The notes: generated by a model from the sequence alone, not told the origin. A stretch of 55,973 bases of DNA from Sphingobium sp. Ant17 (GCF_000588875.1 NZ_JEMV01000008.1:53502-109474), one strand, 5' to 3'. Numbered from the stretch's first letter, positions 27,861-37,021 are shown. Translations and numbers: made by a program.

Positions 27861-29444
27861 TCAGCGCACCAGCTTCTTCAATCCCTCCACCGTGTCCGCC
27901 TCTGCCGCAGGCTTGTCGTGCCTGATCCTGGCGATGCGCGGGAAGCGCATGGCGAGGCCTGACTTGTGCCGCTTGCTGTCGTGGATACTGTCGAAGGCGA
28001 CTTCCAGCACCAGCGACTTTTCCACTTCCCGCACCGGGCCGAAGCGCGCTACCGTATTCTGGCGGACGAAGCGGTCGAGCATCTTGAGTTCTTCGTCGGT
28101 GAAGCCGCTATAGGCCTTGCCGACCGGATGCAGTTCCCCGTCATCGGTCCAGCATCCGAACGTATAGTCCGAATAGAAGGATGAGCGTTTACCGTGGCCG
28201 CGCTGGGCGTACATCATCACGCAGTCGGCGGTTAGCGGATCGCGTTTCCATTTATACCAGAGCGCGGCCTTGCGCCCGGCGACATAGGGGCTGTCGCGGC
28301 GCTTGAGCATCACGCCTTCGATCGCGGCGTCGCGGGCGCCGGCGCGAATATCGGCCAGCGCGTCGAAATCGGCGGCGTCGATGATGGCGGACAGGTCGAA
28401 GCGGGTGGCGTCGAGCTGCGGCACATAGGCTTCGAGCCGGGCGCGGCGGTCGGTCCAGGTGAGGGCGCGCAGATCCTCGTCGCCATCCAGCAGCAAGTCG
28501 TAGAGGCGGACGAAGGCGGGGTAATCGGCCTGCATATTGGCGCTGACGGCTTTGCGGCCGAGCCGTTGTTGCAGGGCGTTGAAGCTGGCTGCCTCGCCGC
28601 CCTGAAATTCGCCGCGCACCAGCAATTCGCCGTCCAGCACGGCATGGCCGGTGAAGGCGGCGGCGATTTCGGGGAAGCTCGCGGAAATATCGTCGCCTGC
28701 GCGGCTGTAGAGGCGAGTCTCGCTGCCTGTGCCGACGATCTGGATGCGGATGCCGTCCCATTTCCATTCGGCGACATAGTCGCTGAGGTCCACGCTGTCG
28801 GCTTCGAGCGGGTGGGCCAGCATGAAGGGGCGGAAGAAGGGGGTGCCCGACGGATCAGGTCGCCCGGTGCGACCCTCCGCCCAGTCGAACAATGCGGCAT
28901 AGGGCGGGGCTAGGGAATGCCAGACCTGTTCGACGTCATCGACGCCCAGGCCGAACGCCTGCGCGAAACCGGTCTTTGCAAGGCGGGCGGAAATACCGAC
29001 GCGCAAGCCCCCGGTCGCGAGTTTGAGCAGGGCGAAGCGTCCCGATGCATCGAGATGGTTCATCATCTGCGCCAGAATGTCGGGGGCAGCGGCGCGGCTG
29101 GTGGCATGCAGGCGATCGACTACGGTAGCCAGCGTCAGCGTGCCATCATCCAGGTCGGGTGGTTCGTTCGGCGGAGGGGGCCAGAGCAAGGCGACGGTTT
29201 CGGCGAGATCGCCGACATAATCGCGGCTCATTTCGTAGAGGACGGGATCGACTCGGGCGCGGATCATCTCCCCGATCGCCGAGGATTTGACCGCCTTGAG
29301 GTCGAGATTACCGGTGAGGGCCGCCAGCGCCCAGCCGCGATCCGGATCGGGCGCGGCGCGCAGATAGGCGCCGATCAGTGCCAGCTTGCCATTGCGCGAG
29401 CGGGTATAGACGAGCGCGTCGAGCAGTTGGGAGAAGGGTCTCAT
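27861..29444 (-). CDS. ATP-dependent DNA ligase (exonuclease-associated type)
   Basis: The 527-residue protein joins DNA nicks with ATP. The adenylation motif is EWKWDGIRIQ with the nucleophilic Lys near residue 228. Other ligase motifs (LYSRAGDDIS, VLDGELLV, GVMLKRRDSPY, WYKWKR) are in the expected order, and an N-terminal helical DNA-binding domain and an OB domain flank the core. It lies downstream of the MBL exonuclease on the same strand. This pair is part of a conserved bacterial repair set that usually also includes a DEXH helicase (Lhr type) and a PdeM phosphoesterase; those two are not in the window. Confidence 0.93.
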   Translation of the reverse strand: MRPFSQLLDALVYTRSRNGKLALIGAYLRAAPDPDRGWALAALTGNLDLKAVKSSAIGEMIRARVDPVLYEMSRDYVGDLAETVALLWPPPPNEPPDLDDGTLTLATVVDRLHATSRAAAPDILAQMMNHLDASGRFALLKLATGGLRVGISARLAKTGFAQAFGLGVDDVEQVWHSLAPPYAALFDWAEGRTGRPDPSGTPFFRPFMLAHPLEADSVDLSDYVAEWKWDGIRIQIVGTGSETRLYSRAGDDISASFPEIAAAFTGHAVLDGELLVRGEFQGGEAASFNALQQRLGRKAVSANMQADYPAFVRLYDLLLDGDEDLRALTWTDRRARLEAYVPQLDATRFDLSAIIDAADFDALADIRAGARDAAIEGVMLKRRDSPYVAGRKAALWYKWKRDPLTADCVMMYAQRGHGKRSSFYSDYTFGCWTDDGELHPVGKAYSGFTDEELKMLDRFVRQNTVARFGPVREVEKSLVLEVAFDSIHDSKRHKSGLAMRFPRIARIRHDKPAAEADTVEGLKKLVR

Positions 29445-29453
29445 ATATTACAT

Positions 29454-29530
29454 CCGTTCGGGCTGAGCTTGTCGAAGCCCCACCCTTCTCGCGAAGAAGA
29501 ACGGCCCTTCGACAGGCTCAGGGCGAACGG
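29454..29530. repeat. Inverted pair of REP-like elements (CGAACGG/CTTCGACAGG family)
   Basis: Two copies of one repeat face each other: CCGTTCGGGCTGAGCTTGTC with its continuation at 29454-29477 and its inverted partner CTTCGACAGGCTCAGGGCGA at 29508-29527. They would form a long hairpin in RNA, between the exonuclease stop and the ligase start. The same family recurs at 32591-32705 and 41763-41788. Confidence 0.8.
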
Positions 29531-29551
29531 ATTTTTTGGATGCACAGGCCA

Positions 29552-30547
29552 TCACCCTTCCTCCTCCTCATCATCGCGCCCGACCAGCGCCAGCGCACGC
29601 GCGCGGATCTGGTGGGTCATGCACCAATGGAGCAGGGCTTCCTCGCGGCCATGGGTGATCCAGGTTTCGGTAGGGGCGACTTCGCGGATGGTGTCGGTCA
29701 ATTCATCCCAGTCAGCATGGTCGGACAGGATCAGCGGCAGTTCGACATTCTTCTGCCGCGCCCGCTGGCGCACGCGCATCCAGCCGGACGCCATGGCGGT
29801 AATGGGGTCGGGTAGGCGGCGGCTCCAGCGGTCGTTAAGCGCAGAGGGTGGCGCAACGACGATCGCGCCGCGCATATCCTTGGCTGCGACGCCGGTGGCG
29901 GGGCGCAGGTCGCCCATCTCGACGCCAAGTTCGGCATAGAGCGCGCACATGCGTTCCATCGCGCCGTGGAGATAGATGGGGTCGCTATGCCCGCGCGCGC
30001 GCAGTTCGCAGATGACCCGCTGCGCCTTGCCCAGCGCATAGGCACCGACCAGCACGGATCGTTCGGGGTTGGCGTGGAGCGCGGCGAGCAGGCGGTCGAT
30101 CTCGCTGCCGGTGTCGGGATGGCGGAAGACGGGCAGGCCGAAAGTCGCTTCGGTCACGAAGATGTCGCACGGAACCGGCTCGAACGGTAGGCAGGTCGGG
30201 TCCGGGCGGCGCTTGTAATCGCCGGTCACGACGACGCGCTCGCCCGCATGGGTCAGCACGATCTGCGCCGATCCCAGCACATGGCCCGCAGGCACATAGC
30301 GGATGGTGACGCCGCCCAGCCGGATTTCCTCGCCATAGCCGACCGGCGTACCCGATGCGGTGCCATAGCGCAGTCCCATGATCGCCAGCGTTTCGCGCGT
30401 GGCCCAGACATGGCCATGCCCACCGCGGGCATGATCGGCATGGCCATGGGTTACGAGCGCGCGCTCGCGTGGCATTGATGGGTCGATCCACGCATCGGCG
30501 GGGCGGACATAGATGCCGGTGGGGTGGGGTTCGATCCAGTGGGCCAT
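29552..30547 (-). CDS. Ligase-associated DNA exonuclease, metallo-beta-lactamase fold
   Basis: The 331-residue protein has the MBL-fold metal motif THGHADHARGG and later PAGHVLGSAQIVL, VTGDYKR and LSDHADWDEL, as in beta-CASP nucleases related to SNM1. It is known as the exonuclease that travels with an ATP-dependent ligase, here the next gene downstream. ATG 30547 is preceded by GGAGGGA, which decides the start over an upstream ATG. The C-terminus is an acidic tail (DDEEEEG). Confidence 0.92.
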   Translation of the reverse strand: MAHWIEPHPTGIYVRPADAWIDPSMPRERALVTHGHADHARGGHGHVWATRETLAIMGLRYGTASGTPVGYGEEIRLGGVTIRYVPAGHVLGSAQIVLTHAGERVVVTGDYKRRPDPTCLPFEPVPCDIFVTEATFGLPVFRHPDTGSEIDRLLAALHANPERSVLVGAYALGKAQRVICELRARGHSDPIYLHGAMERMCALYAELGVEMGDLRPATGVAAKDMRGAIVVAPPSALNDRWSRRLPDPITAMASGWMRVRQRARQKNVELPLILSDHADWDELTDTIREVAPTETWITHGREEALLHWCMTHQIRARALALVGRDDEEEEG

Positions 30548-30587
30548 TCCCTCCAGAAGATGTGAGCGCGCCAGCGGTTCCGCAAGC

Positions 30588-30616
30588 TGGTCATGAGGAC
30601 GTAACGCTATCGTCAC
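30588..30616 (+). promoter_or_regulatory. Candidate Pho-box array upstream of btaA
   Basis: Three half-site-like words, GTCAT (from 30590), GTAAC (from 30601) and GTCAC (from 30612), are spaced at exactly 11 bases, the spacing of PhoB half-sites (CTGTCAT-N4-CTGTCAT). Each seven-base half-site matches the consensus at four or five of seven positions. The array ends about 62 bases before the btaA start. Betaine-lipid genes are PhoB-controlled in other alphaproteobacteria, which makes the site plausible. Confidence 0.5.
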
Positions 30617-30678
30617 GGCCACGACACGCATCTGCCGTAAGCGCCGCGCACGACCCGACTGCGAGGAGGCTTAACGAC

Positions 30679-31900
30679 ATGGCGGCACCGGCACATCAGA
30701 ACGTCACGCGCGCGGTGCATCGCCACCGGCATCTCTCCAAACAGGGGCTGCTGGAGCGCGCCTTCACCTTCGCTTTTCGCGGCCTTGTCTATGCCCAGAT
30801 TTGGGAAGATCCCGCCGTCGACATGGAAGCGCTGGCGATCGCGCCCGACAGCCATGTCGTGACCATCGCGTCGGGGGGCTGCAACGTGCTGTCTTACCTG
30901 ACCGCCGATCCGGCCAAGATCACCGCCGTCGATCTCAACACCGCGCATATCGCGCTCAACAAATTGAAGCTGATGGCGGCGCGGACCTTGCCCGATCATG
31001 CCGCCTTCCACCGCTTTTTTCGCGCAGGCGGATAGCAAGGAGAATATTGCGGCCTATCGCGACATCGTCGCACCGCACCTTGATGAAGCGACGCGCCGCT
31101 ATTGGGAAGGGCGCGACCTGATCGGACGGCGGCGGATCGGCGGATTTGCGCGCGGCATCTACAAACATGGGCTTTTGGGGCGCTTCATCGGTGCGGCGCA
31201 TCTGCTGGCGCGGGTGCATGGGGTGGACCTGCGGCGGATGCTGGCCGCGACGTCGCGCGCCGAACAGCGTGAGATTTTCGAGCGGGAGGTCGCGCCGATC
31301 TTCGACCGCGCCTTTGTCCGCTGGCTCACTAGTCAGCCGGCCTCGCTCTTCGGCCTGGGCATACCGCCCGCGCAGTTCGAGGCGCTGGCCGGCGATGCGC
31401 GCATGGACGTGGTGCTGAAGGCACGGTTGGAGAAACTGGCCTGCGACTTCGACCTGAAGGATAATTATTTCGCGGTGCAGGCGTTCGGCCGGGGTTACGA
31501 CGGCGGTGAAGGGCCATTGCCGCCCTATCTGCAGGCCGCCAATCATGACGCCGTCCGCGCACGGGCGGACCGCGTCGATGTGCGCCACGCCAATTTCACC
31601 GACTTCCTGAGTGAACAGCCCGATGCGTCAGCGGATCGCTACATCCTGCTCGACGCGCAGGACTGGATGGATGACGACCAGTTGAATGCGCTCTGGGCGC
31701 AGATCACCCGGACGGCCAAGCCCGGCGCACGGGTGCTGTTCCGCACGGCGGGCGAACCCAGCATCCTGCCGGGCCGGGTGGTGGACGCGGTGTTGGACTG
31801 CTGGGCGTATCAGGCCGAAGCCTCGCTCGACTATACCGCGCGCGACCGGTCGGCCATTTATGGCGGCGTCCATCTCTATGTGCTGAAGGGCGCGCTGTGA
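30679..31900 (+). pseudogene. btaA: BtaA gene (SAM:diacylglycerol 3-amino-3-carboxypropyltransferase, DUF3419), frameshifted
   Basis: The two parts together form a DUF3419/BtaA protein, which moves the aminocarboxypropyl group of SAM onto diacylglycerol in the first step of DGTS betaine-lipid synthesis. The N-terminal part contains GLVYAQIWEDPAVDMEAL and VVTIASGGCNVLSYL; the second part starts AQADSKENIAAYRDIV. They meet at six T (31015-31020); with five, the sequence reads HRFFAQADSKEN and the gene is 406 residues, close to known BtaA length. GAGGAGG precedes ATG 30679. The stop overlaps the btaB start (GTGA). Error in the T-run is more likely than a true null. Confidence 0.88.
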
Positions 31901-32541
31901 GCGACCATGGGCGGTTGATGGATGGCACCTATCGCTGGCAGCGTCACATCTACGATATTACCCGCAAATATTATCTGCTGGGGCGGGACGGCTTGATCGC
32001 CGACCTCGCCCCGCCATCGGGCGGCAGCGTGCTGGAGATTGGCTGTGGCACGGGGCGCAATTTGATCGCAGTGGGCAAGGTCTGGCCCCATGCCAGGCTC
32101 TATGGCGTCGATATTTCGCAGGCGATGCTAGACACCGCGCAACTGTCGGTCGAACGGGTCGGTATGGCGCGCTGTGTCCGGCTGGCGCGGGGCGATGCGG
32201 TCGATTTCGATCCGATGGCGCTGTTTGGCCGTGCGACCTTCGACCGGGTGTTCATCAGCTATGCGCTGTCGATGATCCCCGAATGGGAAGCGGCACTGGC
32301 CCAGGCGGCGCGCTGCGTCGCGCCGGGCGGACGGTTGGAAGTCGTCGATTTCGGGCAGCAGGAAGGTTGGCCGGGTGTGTGGCGGCGGGCGCTGTTCGGC
32401 TGGCTGGCGCGGTTCCATGTCACGCCGCGCAACGTGCTGGGTGCGGCGATCGAGAAAGTGGCGGGGGACGTTGGTGGTGAAGCTAGCGTCCGGCCGCTCT
32501 ATCGCGGCTATGCGCTACGGGGTGGGGTGGCGCTGGGTTAG
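31897..32541 (+). CDS. btaB: BtaB N-methyltransferase for betaine-lipid synthesis
   Basis: The 214-residue class I SAM methyltransferase has the SAM-binding loop VLEIGCGTGRNLIAVG, the acidic end LYGVDISQAML, and VAPGGRLEVVDFG. Following btaA with a four-base GTGA overlap, it is best read as BtaB, which adds three methyl groups to diacylglyceryl-homoserine to give DGTS. Its sequence also resembles phospholipid N-methyltransferases, so context carries much of the assignment. The operon is likely induced by phosphate limitation. Confidence 0.87.
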   Translation: MSDHGRLMDGTYRWQRHIYDITRKYYLLGRDGLIADLAPPSGGSVLEIGCGTGRNLIAVGKVWPHARLYGVDISQAMLDTAQLSVERVGMARCVRLARGDAVDFDPMALFGRATFDRVFISYALSMIPEWEAALAQAARCVAPGGRLEVVDFGQQEGWPGVWRRALFGWLARFHVTPRNVLGAAIEKVAGDVGGEASVRPLYRGYALRGGVALG

Positions 32542-32590
32542 CCCTACCTTTCGCTGCAGGGAGAACTACTCATCACGCACCAACCTCTCA

Positions 32591-32705
32591 CCCGTTCGGG
32601 CTGAGCCTGTCGAAGCCCTGCTCTTCTCCCAAAGAAGAACAGCCCCCTTCGACTGCCTGCAAGGCAGGCGCTCAGGACAGGCTTCGACAAGCTCAGGGCG
32701 AACGG
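32591..32705. repeat. REP-like inverted repeat cluster with an interrupted copy
   Basis: The gap between btaB and hemA holds the same family as at 29454-29530: a forward copy at 32591-32615, an inverted copy ending at 32705 (GACAAGCTCAGGGCGAACGG), and a third partial copy around 32647-32680. In the partial copy, the palindromic word CCTGCAAGGCAGG splits the repeat. The whole region can fold strongly and lies between two convergent genes. Confidence 0.75.
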
Positions 32706-32729
32706 ATAAAGTGGTCTTGTGGTGAGAAT

Positions 32730-33956
32730 TCAAGCCGCGCGCCGCGCTGCCTTCTCGAGTTCCAGCCGGTCCCAAATCTCGACCAGCGCGCTCACCAGAT
32801 CGCGCATCATCGCTTCGGTGTGCGCGGGGCCTGGCGTGAAGCGCAGGCGCTCCGTGCCGCGCGGAACGGTGGGATAGTTGATGGGCTGCACATAGGCGCC
32901 ATATTCGGCGAGCAGGATATCGCTGATCCGCTTGGCCTTGACCGGATCGCCGACCATCAGCGGGACGATATGCGTCACCGACGGCATGACCGGCAAGCCG
33001 GCGTCCGCCATCATCGTCTTGAGCATTGCAGCGGCGGCCTGCTGGCCTTCGCGCTCTTCGCTCGACGCCTTGAGGTGACGCACGCTCGCCAGCACGCCGG
33101 CGACCAGCACGGGCGACAGCGAGGTGGTGAAGATGAAGCCGGGCGCATAGCTGCGGATCACGTCGACGATCATCTGGTCGGCCGCGATATAGCCGCCCAT
33201 GACGCCGAACGCCTTGCCCAACGTGCCTTCGATGATGGTCAGCCGATCCGCGACGTCGTCGCGTTCCGAAATGCCGCCGCCGCGCGCGCCATACATGCCC
33301 ACGGCATGGACTTCGTCAAGATAGGTGAGCGCGTTGAATTCGTCGGCCAGGTCGCAGATTTCCGCGATCGGCGCGACGTCGCCGTCCATCGAATAGACGC
33401 TTTCAAAGGCGATCAGCTTGGGTGCTTCAGGGTCTTCGGCGGCCAGCAATTCGCGCAGATGTTCGACATCATTATGGCGGAAAACGCGCTTTTCGCAGCC
33501 CGAATTGCGGATGCCCGCGATCATGCTGGCGTGGTTAAGTTCGTCGGAAAAGATGATGCAGCCGGGTAGCAGACGCGCGAGCGTCGCCAGCGTCGCTTCG
33601 TTCGAGACATAGCCCGACGTGAACAGCAAAGCGGCTTCCTTGCCGTGCAGGTCGGCCAGTTCGCCTTCCAGATCGACATGATAGTGGGTGTTGCCGCCGA
33701 TATTGCGCGTGCCGCCGGAACCGGCACCGACATCGTGCAACGCCTCTTCCATCGCGGCGATCACCTTGGGATGCTGCCCCATGGCGAGATAGTCGTTGGA
33801 GCACCAGACAGCGATTGGCTTGGGGCCGTTATGGCCATGGAAACAGCGCGCATTGGGGTAGGACCCGCGATTGCGGAGAATGTCGATGAACACCCGATAC
33901 CGGCCTTCTTCATGAAGACGGTCGATCGCCTGCGCAAAGATATGCTTGTAGTTCAC
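32730..33956 (-). CDS. hemA: 5-aminolevulinate synthase
   Basis: The 408-residue PLP enzyme condenses glycine and succinyl-CoA, the alphaproteobacterial route to haem. Key segments are [44 protein letters not shown], and the PLP lysine in [16 protein letters not shown] chose the GTG at 33956 (protein starting [14 protein letters not shown]), which gives the usual length; the open frame extends about 44 codons further without family-like sequence. AAGGGATAGGG lies upstream as a possible ribosome-binding region. The murI gene is upstream on the same strand after a gap of about 140 bases. Confidence 0.95.
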   Translation of the reverse strand: MNYKHIFAQAIDRLHEEGRYRVFIDILRNRGSYPNARCFHGHNGPKPIAVWCSNDYLAMGQHPKVIAAMEEALHDVGAGSGGTRNIGGNTHYHVDLEGELADLHGKEAALLFTSGYVSNEATLATLARLLPGCIIFSDELNHASMIAGIRNSGCEKRVFRHNDVEHLRELLAAEDPEAPKLIAFESVYSMDGDVAPIAEICDLADEFNALTYLDEVHAVGMYGARGGGISERDDVADRLTIIEGTLGKAFGVMGGYIAADQMIVDVIRSYAPGFIFTTSLSPVLVAGVLASVRHLKASSEEREGQQAAAAMLKTMMADAGLPVMPSVTHIVPLMVGDPVKAKRISDILLAEYGAYVQPINYPTVPRGTERLRFTPGPAHTEAMMRDLVSALVEIWDRLELEKAARRAA

Positions 33957-34097
33957 GCTCGCCCTATCCCTTGATGGCCCGCATCCTCTGGGTGCGGCGT
34001 TTACCGGTAGATGGCGCGCATTACCAGCGCTAACCGCTCGCAGACATAGGGGGAAATACCGATCAGTGATATCGGACCTTTTGTCCAAGCCCTTATA

Positions 34098-34913
34098 TTA
34101 TAGCTGTTCCAGGCGGGAAAGACCGTAGCGCGCGAGTGCCGGGGCGAGGGCGCGGACCTTGTCATCGACGCGAGTAAACACCGCTATGCCCGGCGGCGGT
34201 GTATCGGGCCAGAGCTGGCCCTGCGTCAAAAAAGCGATGCGCCGGGCAATGCCGTCGCCGCCATGGACGAAGGTAAGCGGACGGGGCGTGGCGGCGGCCA
34301 GTTCGGCCTCGACCAGCGGAAAATGGGTGCAGGCGAGCGCCACCACATCCATTCGATCGCCTTCCGGCTGCTCAGTTAGCCCCGCCAGCGCGGTGCGGGC
34401 GATGGCAGGATCGAGCGGTTCGCCGCGCAGCTTCGCCTCGGCCAGTTCGACCAGCGCCGCGCTGCCATGGCGCAGCATGATGCAATCTGCGCCATGTTCG
34501 GCCGCGAGCCGATCGACATAAGGCTGGCGCACAGTGGCCGCGGTGCCGAGTACGCCGAACACCCGGCTTTTGGACGCCAGCGCGGCGGGCTTTATCGCCG
34601 GGACGGTGCCGACGACCGGAATGTCGAGCGCGGCGCGGACATGCTGCAGCGCAATGGTGGACGCCGTGTTGCAAGCGATGACGGCAAGGCGCGGCCGATA
34701 GCGTTCGACCAACCGCCCCAGCAATGCGGGCACCCGCGCCGCAATCTCCGCCTCGCTCTTGGTCCCGTAGGGAAAGCCCGCGCTGTCGGCGGCGTAAACC
34801 ACCGGTGCCGTGGGTATCAGCGCGCGGGCGGGCGCAAGGATGGATAGTCCCCCGACGCCGGAATCGAAAAACAGGATCGGGGCGGAGGATGCGACGGTCA
34901 TTATGCCAACCAT
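34098..34913 (-). CDS. murI: Glutamate racemase
   Basis: The 271-residue protein interconverts L- and D-glutamate for peptidoglycan. The two catalytic cysteines are in VIACNTASTIAL and ALACTHFPLVEA, and the N-terminal FFDSGVGGLSIL and YAADSAGFPYG motifs are intact. ATG 34913 and ATG 34901 are both possible starts, with no clear ribosome-binding site for either. It is divergent from plsY. Confidence 0.93.
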   Translation of the reverse strand: MVGIMTVASSAPILFFDSGVGGLSILAPARALIPTAPVVYAADSAGFPYGTKSEAEIAARVPALLGRLVERYRPRLAVIACNTASTIALQHVRAALDIPVVGTVPAIKPAALASKSRVFGVLGTAATVRQPYVDRLAAEHGADCIMLRHGSAALVELAEAKLRGEPLDPAIARTALAGLTEQPEGDRMDVVALACTHFPLVEAELAAATPRPLTFVHGGDGIARRIAFLTQGQLWPDTPPPGIAVFTRVDDKVRALAPALARYGLSRLEQL

Positions 34914-35001
34914 GTCGCGGGATCGGGCGAGAGTGTCAACACGCCCATTGCCCGTGCCGTTCGTCACGCTATGGTCTCGCTTTCCTTCTATCGGCGAGAT
35001 C

Positions 35002-35601
35002 ATGATACTTCCCTGGCTGCTTCCGCTCTTCGTGCTGGCTCTTGGCTATCTGCTTGGCTCCATCCCCTTTGGCCTGGTGCTGACGCGCATGACCGGGGCG
35101 GGGGATTTGCGGCAGATCGGGTCGGGCAATATCGGCGCGACCAATGTGCTGCGGACCGGGCGCAAGGGGCTGGCGGCGGCGACCTTGCTGCTGGATTTGC
35201 TTAAGGGCGCGGTGGCGGTGCTGATCGGCGCGGCGCTTATCGAAGGGGGCGGGCCGATGGCGGGCGCGATGGCCTTTATCGGTCATTGCTATCCGGTCTG
35301 GCTGCGCTTTGCCGGGGGCAAGGGTGTAGCGACGATGATGGGCGTGGTGACGGCGCTCCATTGGCCCGCCGGGTGCATCTTTGCGGCCGTGTGGCTGGGC
35401 GCGCTGTTCGGCACCCGGTGGTCGTCGGTCGGCGGCATGGCGGCAGCGGCCAGCGCGCCGATCGTTTTGTGGTTCATGGGGCGGATCGACCTGGTGCCGG
35501 TGACGCTCGCGCTGACGCTGATCCTGTTGTGGCGGCATCGCGCCAACATCGCGCGGCTGATGCAGGGCACCGAGCCGAAGATCGGGGCCGCGAAAGAATG
35601 A
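35002..35601 (+). CDS. plsY: Glycerol-3-phosphate acyltransferase PlsY
   Basis: The 199-residue inner-membrane protein uses acyl-phosphate to acylate glycerol-3-phosphate. Five or so hydrophobic helices are visible, with conserved loops GSIPFGLVLTR, GSGNIGATNVLRTGRKG and FAGGKGVATMMG. The start ATG at 35002 gives the typical N-terminus. Its stop overlaps the dprA start (ATGA), so the two are coupled. Confidence 0.95.
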   Translation: MILPWLLPLFVLALGYLLGSIPFGLVLTRMTGAGDLRQIGSGNIGATNVLRTGRKGLAAATLLLDLLKGAVAVLIGAALIEGGGPMAGAMAFIGHCYPVWLRFAGGKGVATMMGVVTALHWPAGCIFAAVWLGALFGTRWSSVGGMAAAASAPIVLWFMGRIDLVPVTLALTLILLWRHRANIARLMQGTEPKIGAAKE

Positions 35602-36680
35602 GCGAGGGGGAGCGGTTCGACCGGCTGCGGTTGATCCGGTCGCCCCGGATCGGCCCGGTCAGCTATCGGCAATTGCTCGCCCGCTTCGGCACGGCCGGGG
35701 CCGCGTTGCGTGCCATTCCTGACTTGGCAGCGCGCGGTGGCGGCAAGGCCAGCGTGGCGGACGCGGGCGCGGTGGAGCGAGAGATTGCCGCGTGTCAGGC
35801 TTTGCGCGCGCGCTATCTGATGATGGGCGATGCGGACTATCCCGCGCTGCTCGACCAGATAGAGGGCGCACCGCCCGCGCTGATCGTGCGCGGCAGTGCG
35901 GCACTCGCCGATGGCCAATGTATCGCGATGGTCGGCGCGCGCAATGCCTCGGCAGCGGCGGTGCGCTTTGCACGGGTGTTGGCACAGGATCTGGGGCAGC
36001 GCGGTGCGGTGGTCGTGTCGGGCCTGGCGCGCGGCATCGACACGGCGGCGCATCAGGGATCGGTGGCGAGCGGGACGATCGGCGTCATCGCCTGTGGGCT
36101 GGACGTCGTATTCCCGCCGGAAAATCGCGACTTGCAGGCGCAGATTGCGGACGAAGGCTTGCTGGTGACCGAACATCCGCCAGGCACCCAGCCATTAGCG
36201 CGGCATTTCCCCGCGCGCAATCGCATCATCGCCGGGTTGGCGCTCGGGACCGTGGTGGTGGAGGCGGCACCCAAGTCCGGCTCGCTCATTACCGCGCGAC
36301 TGGCGGGCGAGGCGGGGCGCGAGGTGATGGCCGTGCCCGGCTCCCCGCTCGACCCGCGCGCGCAGGGGTGCAACCAGTTGATCCGCGACGGCGCAACGCT
36401 GATCCAGAATGCGGCTGATGTGCTGGAAGCGGTCGGCCAGATCGACCCGCGCATGGTGCGGCAGGGCAGCTTCGACTTTGCGGGCGAACCCGTTTCGAGC
36501 GACGTCGCGGCGAGCGAACGCGACGCGGTGATCGCCCTGCTCAGCCATGCGCCCGCGCCGGTCGACGATCTGATCCGGCTGAGCGGCTTTAGTCCGGCGG
36601 TGGTGCAGACGGTGCTGCTGGAACTGGAACTGGCCGAGCGGCTGGATCGGTTGGCGGGCGGACGGGTGAGTTTGCGGTGA
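35598..36680 (+). CDS. dprA: DNA-processing protein DprA
   Basis: The 360-residue protein carries the Rossmann-like DprA/Smf domain: IAMVGARNASAAAVRFA, VVVSGLARGIDTAAH, HFPARNRIIAGLA and GSLITARLAGEAGREV. DprA loads RecA on incoming single-stranded DNA during transformation. A C-terminal winged-helix domain follows (PAPVDDLIRLSGFSPAVVQTVLLELELA). The ATG overlaps the plsY stop. No other competence genes are present in the window. Confidence 0.94.
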   Translation: MSEGERFDRLRLIRSPRIGPVSYRQLLARFGTAGAALRAIPDLAARGGGKASVADAGAVEREIAACQALRARYLMMGDADYPALLDQIEGAPPALIVRGSAALADGQCIAMVGARNASAAAVRFARVLAQDLGQRGAVVVSGLARGIDTAAHQGSVASGTIGVIACGLDVVFPPENRDLQAQIADEGLLVTEHPPGTQPLARHFPARNRIIAGLALGTVVVEAAPKSGSLITARLAGEAGREVMAVPGSPLDPRAQGCNQLIRDGATLIQNAADVLEAVGQIDPRMVRQGSFDFAGEPVSSDVAASERDAVIALLSHAPAPVDDLIRLSGFSPAVVQTVLLELELAERLDRLAGGRVSLR

Positions 36681-37021
36681 AGAAGGGTCCGTGATTCCGT
36701 AAATCTGGTTTGAACTACAAGCCGATCTGTCGCGAAGGACATTTGGTCGCGTTGGCGATGTTTGTGCCAGTGTTGCCGCTCGGATTTGGCTTCCTCTATC
36801 TTTCGAGGAGTAATCCTACCCTGAGTTGGATATGCGGCATCGCTGCAATGCTATTCGTTTTCGGTTTTCATGCCATTGCAGCCTATATGTCCGAAGACGA
36901 TTTCTGAGTCGATTAAGTTTACATCGCCATGCCCGTAAAAGCTGAATCTCGGAGGGAAAATCCACTTGCTTCATGGCTGCCATTCTTGCCGAATTTTGCC
37001 AGATTCGCTAAAGCGGATGCC
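36681..37021. other. AT-richer patch without a confident gene
   Basis: Between dprA and parD the base composition drops visibly below the surroundings. Only one short open frame (36710-36907) is present and it is listed separately with low confidence. No repeat, tRNA or clear promoter was recognised. The patch together with the orphan parD may be a remnant of an acquired segment. Confidence 0.5.
36710..36907 (+). CDS. Small hydrophobic hypothetical protein (doubtful)
   Basis: A 65-codon frame begins at a TTG and encodes two hydrophobic stretches (LVALAMFVPVLPLGFGFLYL and ICGIAAMLFVFGFHAIAAYM), which would fit a small two-helix membrane protein. There is no clear ribosome-binding site and no family is recognised. 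The composition differs from the neighbouring genes. It may be spurious or a decayed remnant. Confidence 0.3.
   Translation: MNYKPICREGHLVALAMFVPVLPLGFGFLYLSRSNPTLSWICGIAAMLFVFGFHAIAAYMSEDDF

Noticed and set aside
29454..32705. Repeats at 29.5 and 32.6 kb considered as a CRISPR array
   Set aside because: Copies are inverted pairs, far apart and without regular spacers or cas genes; they fit REP elements.
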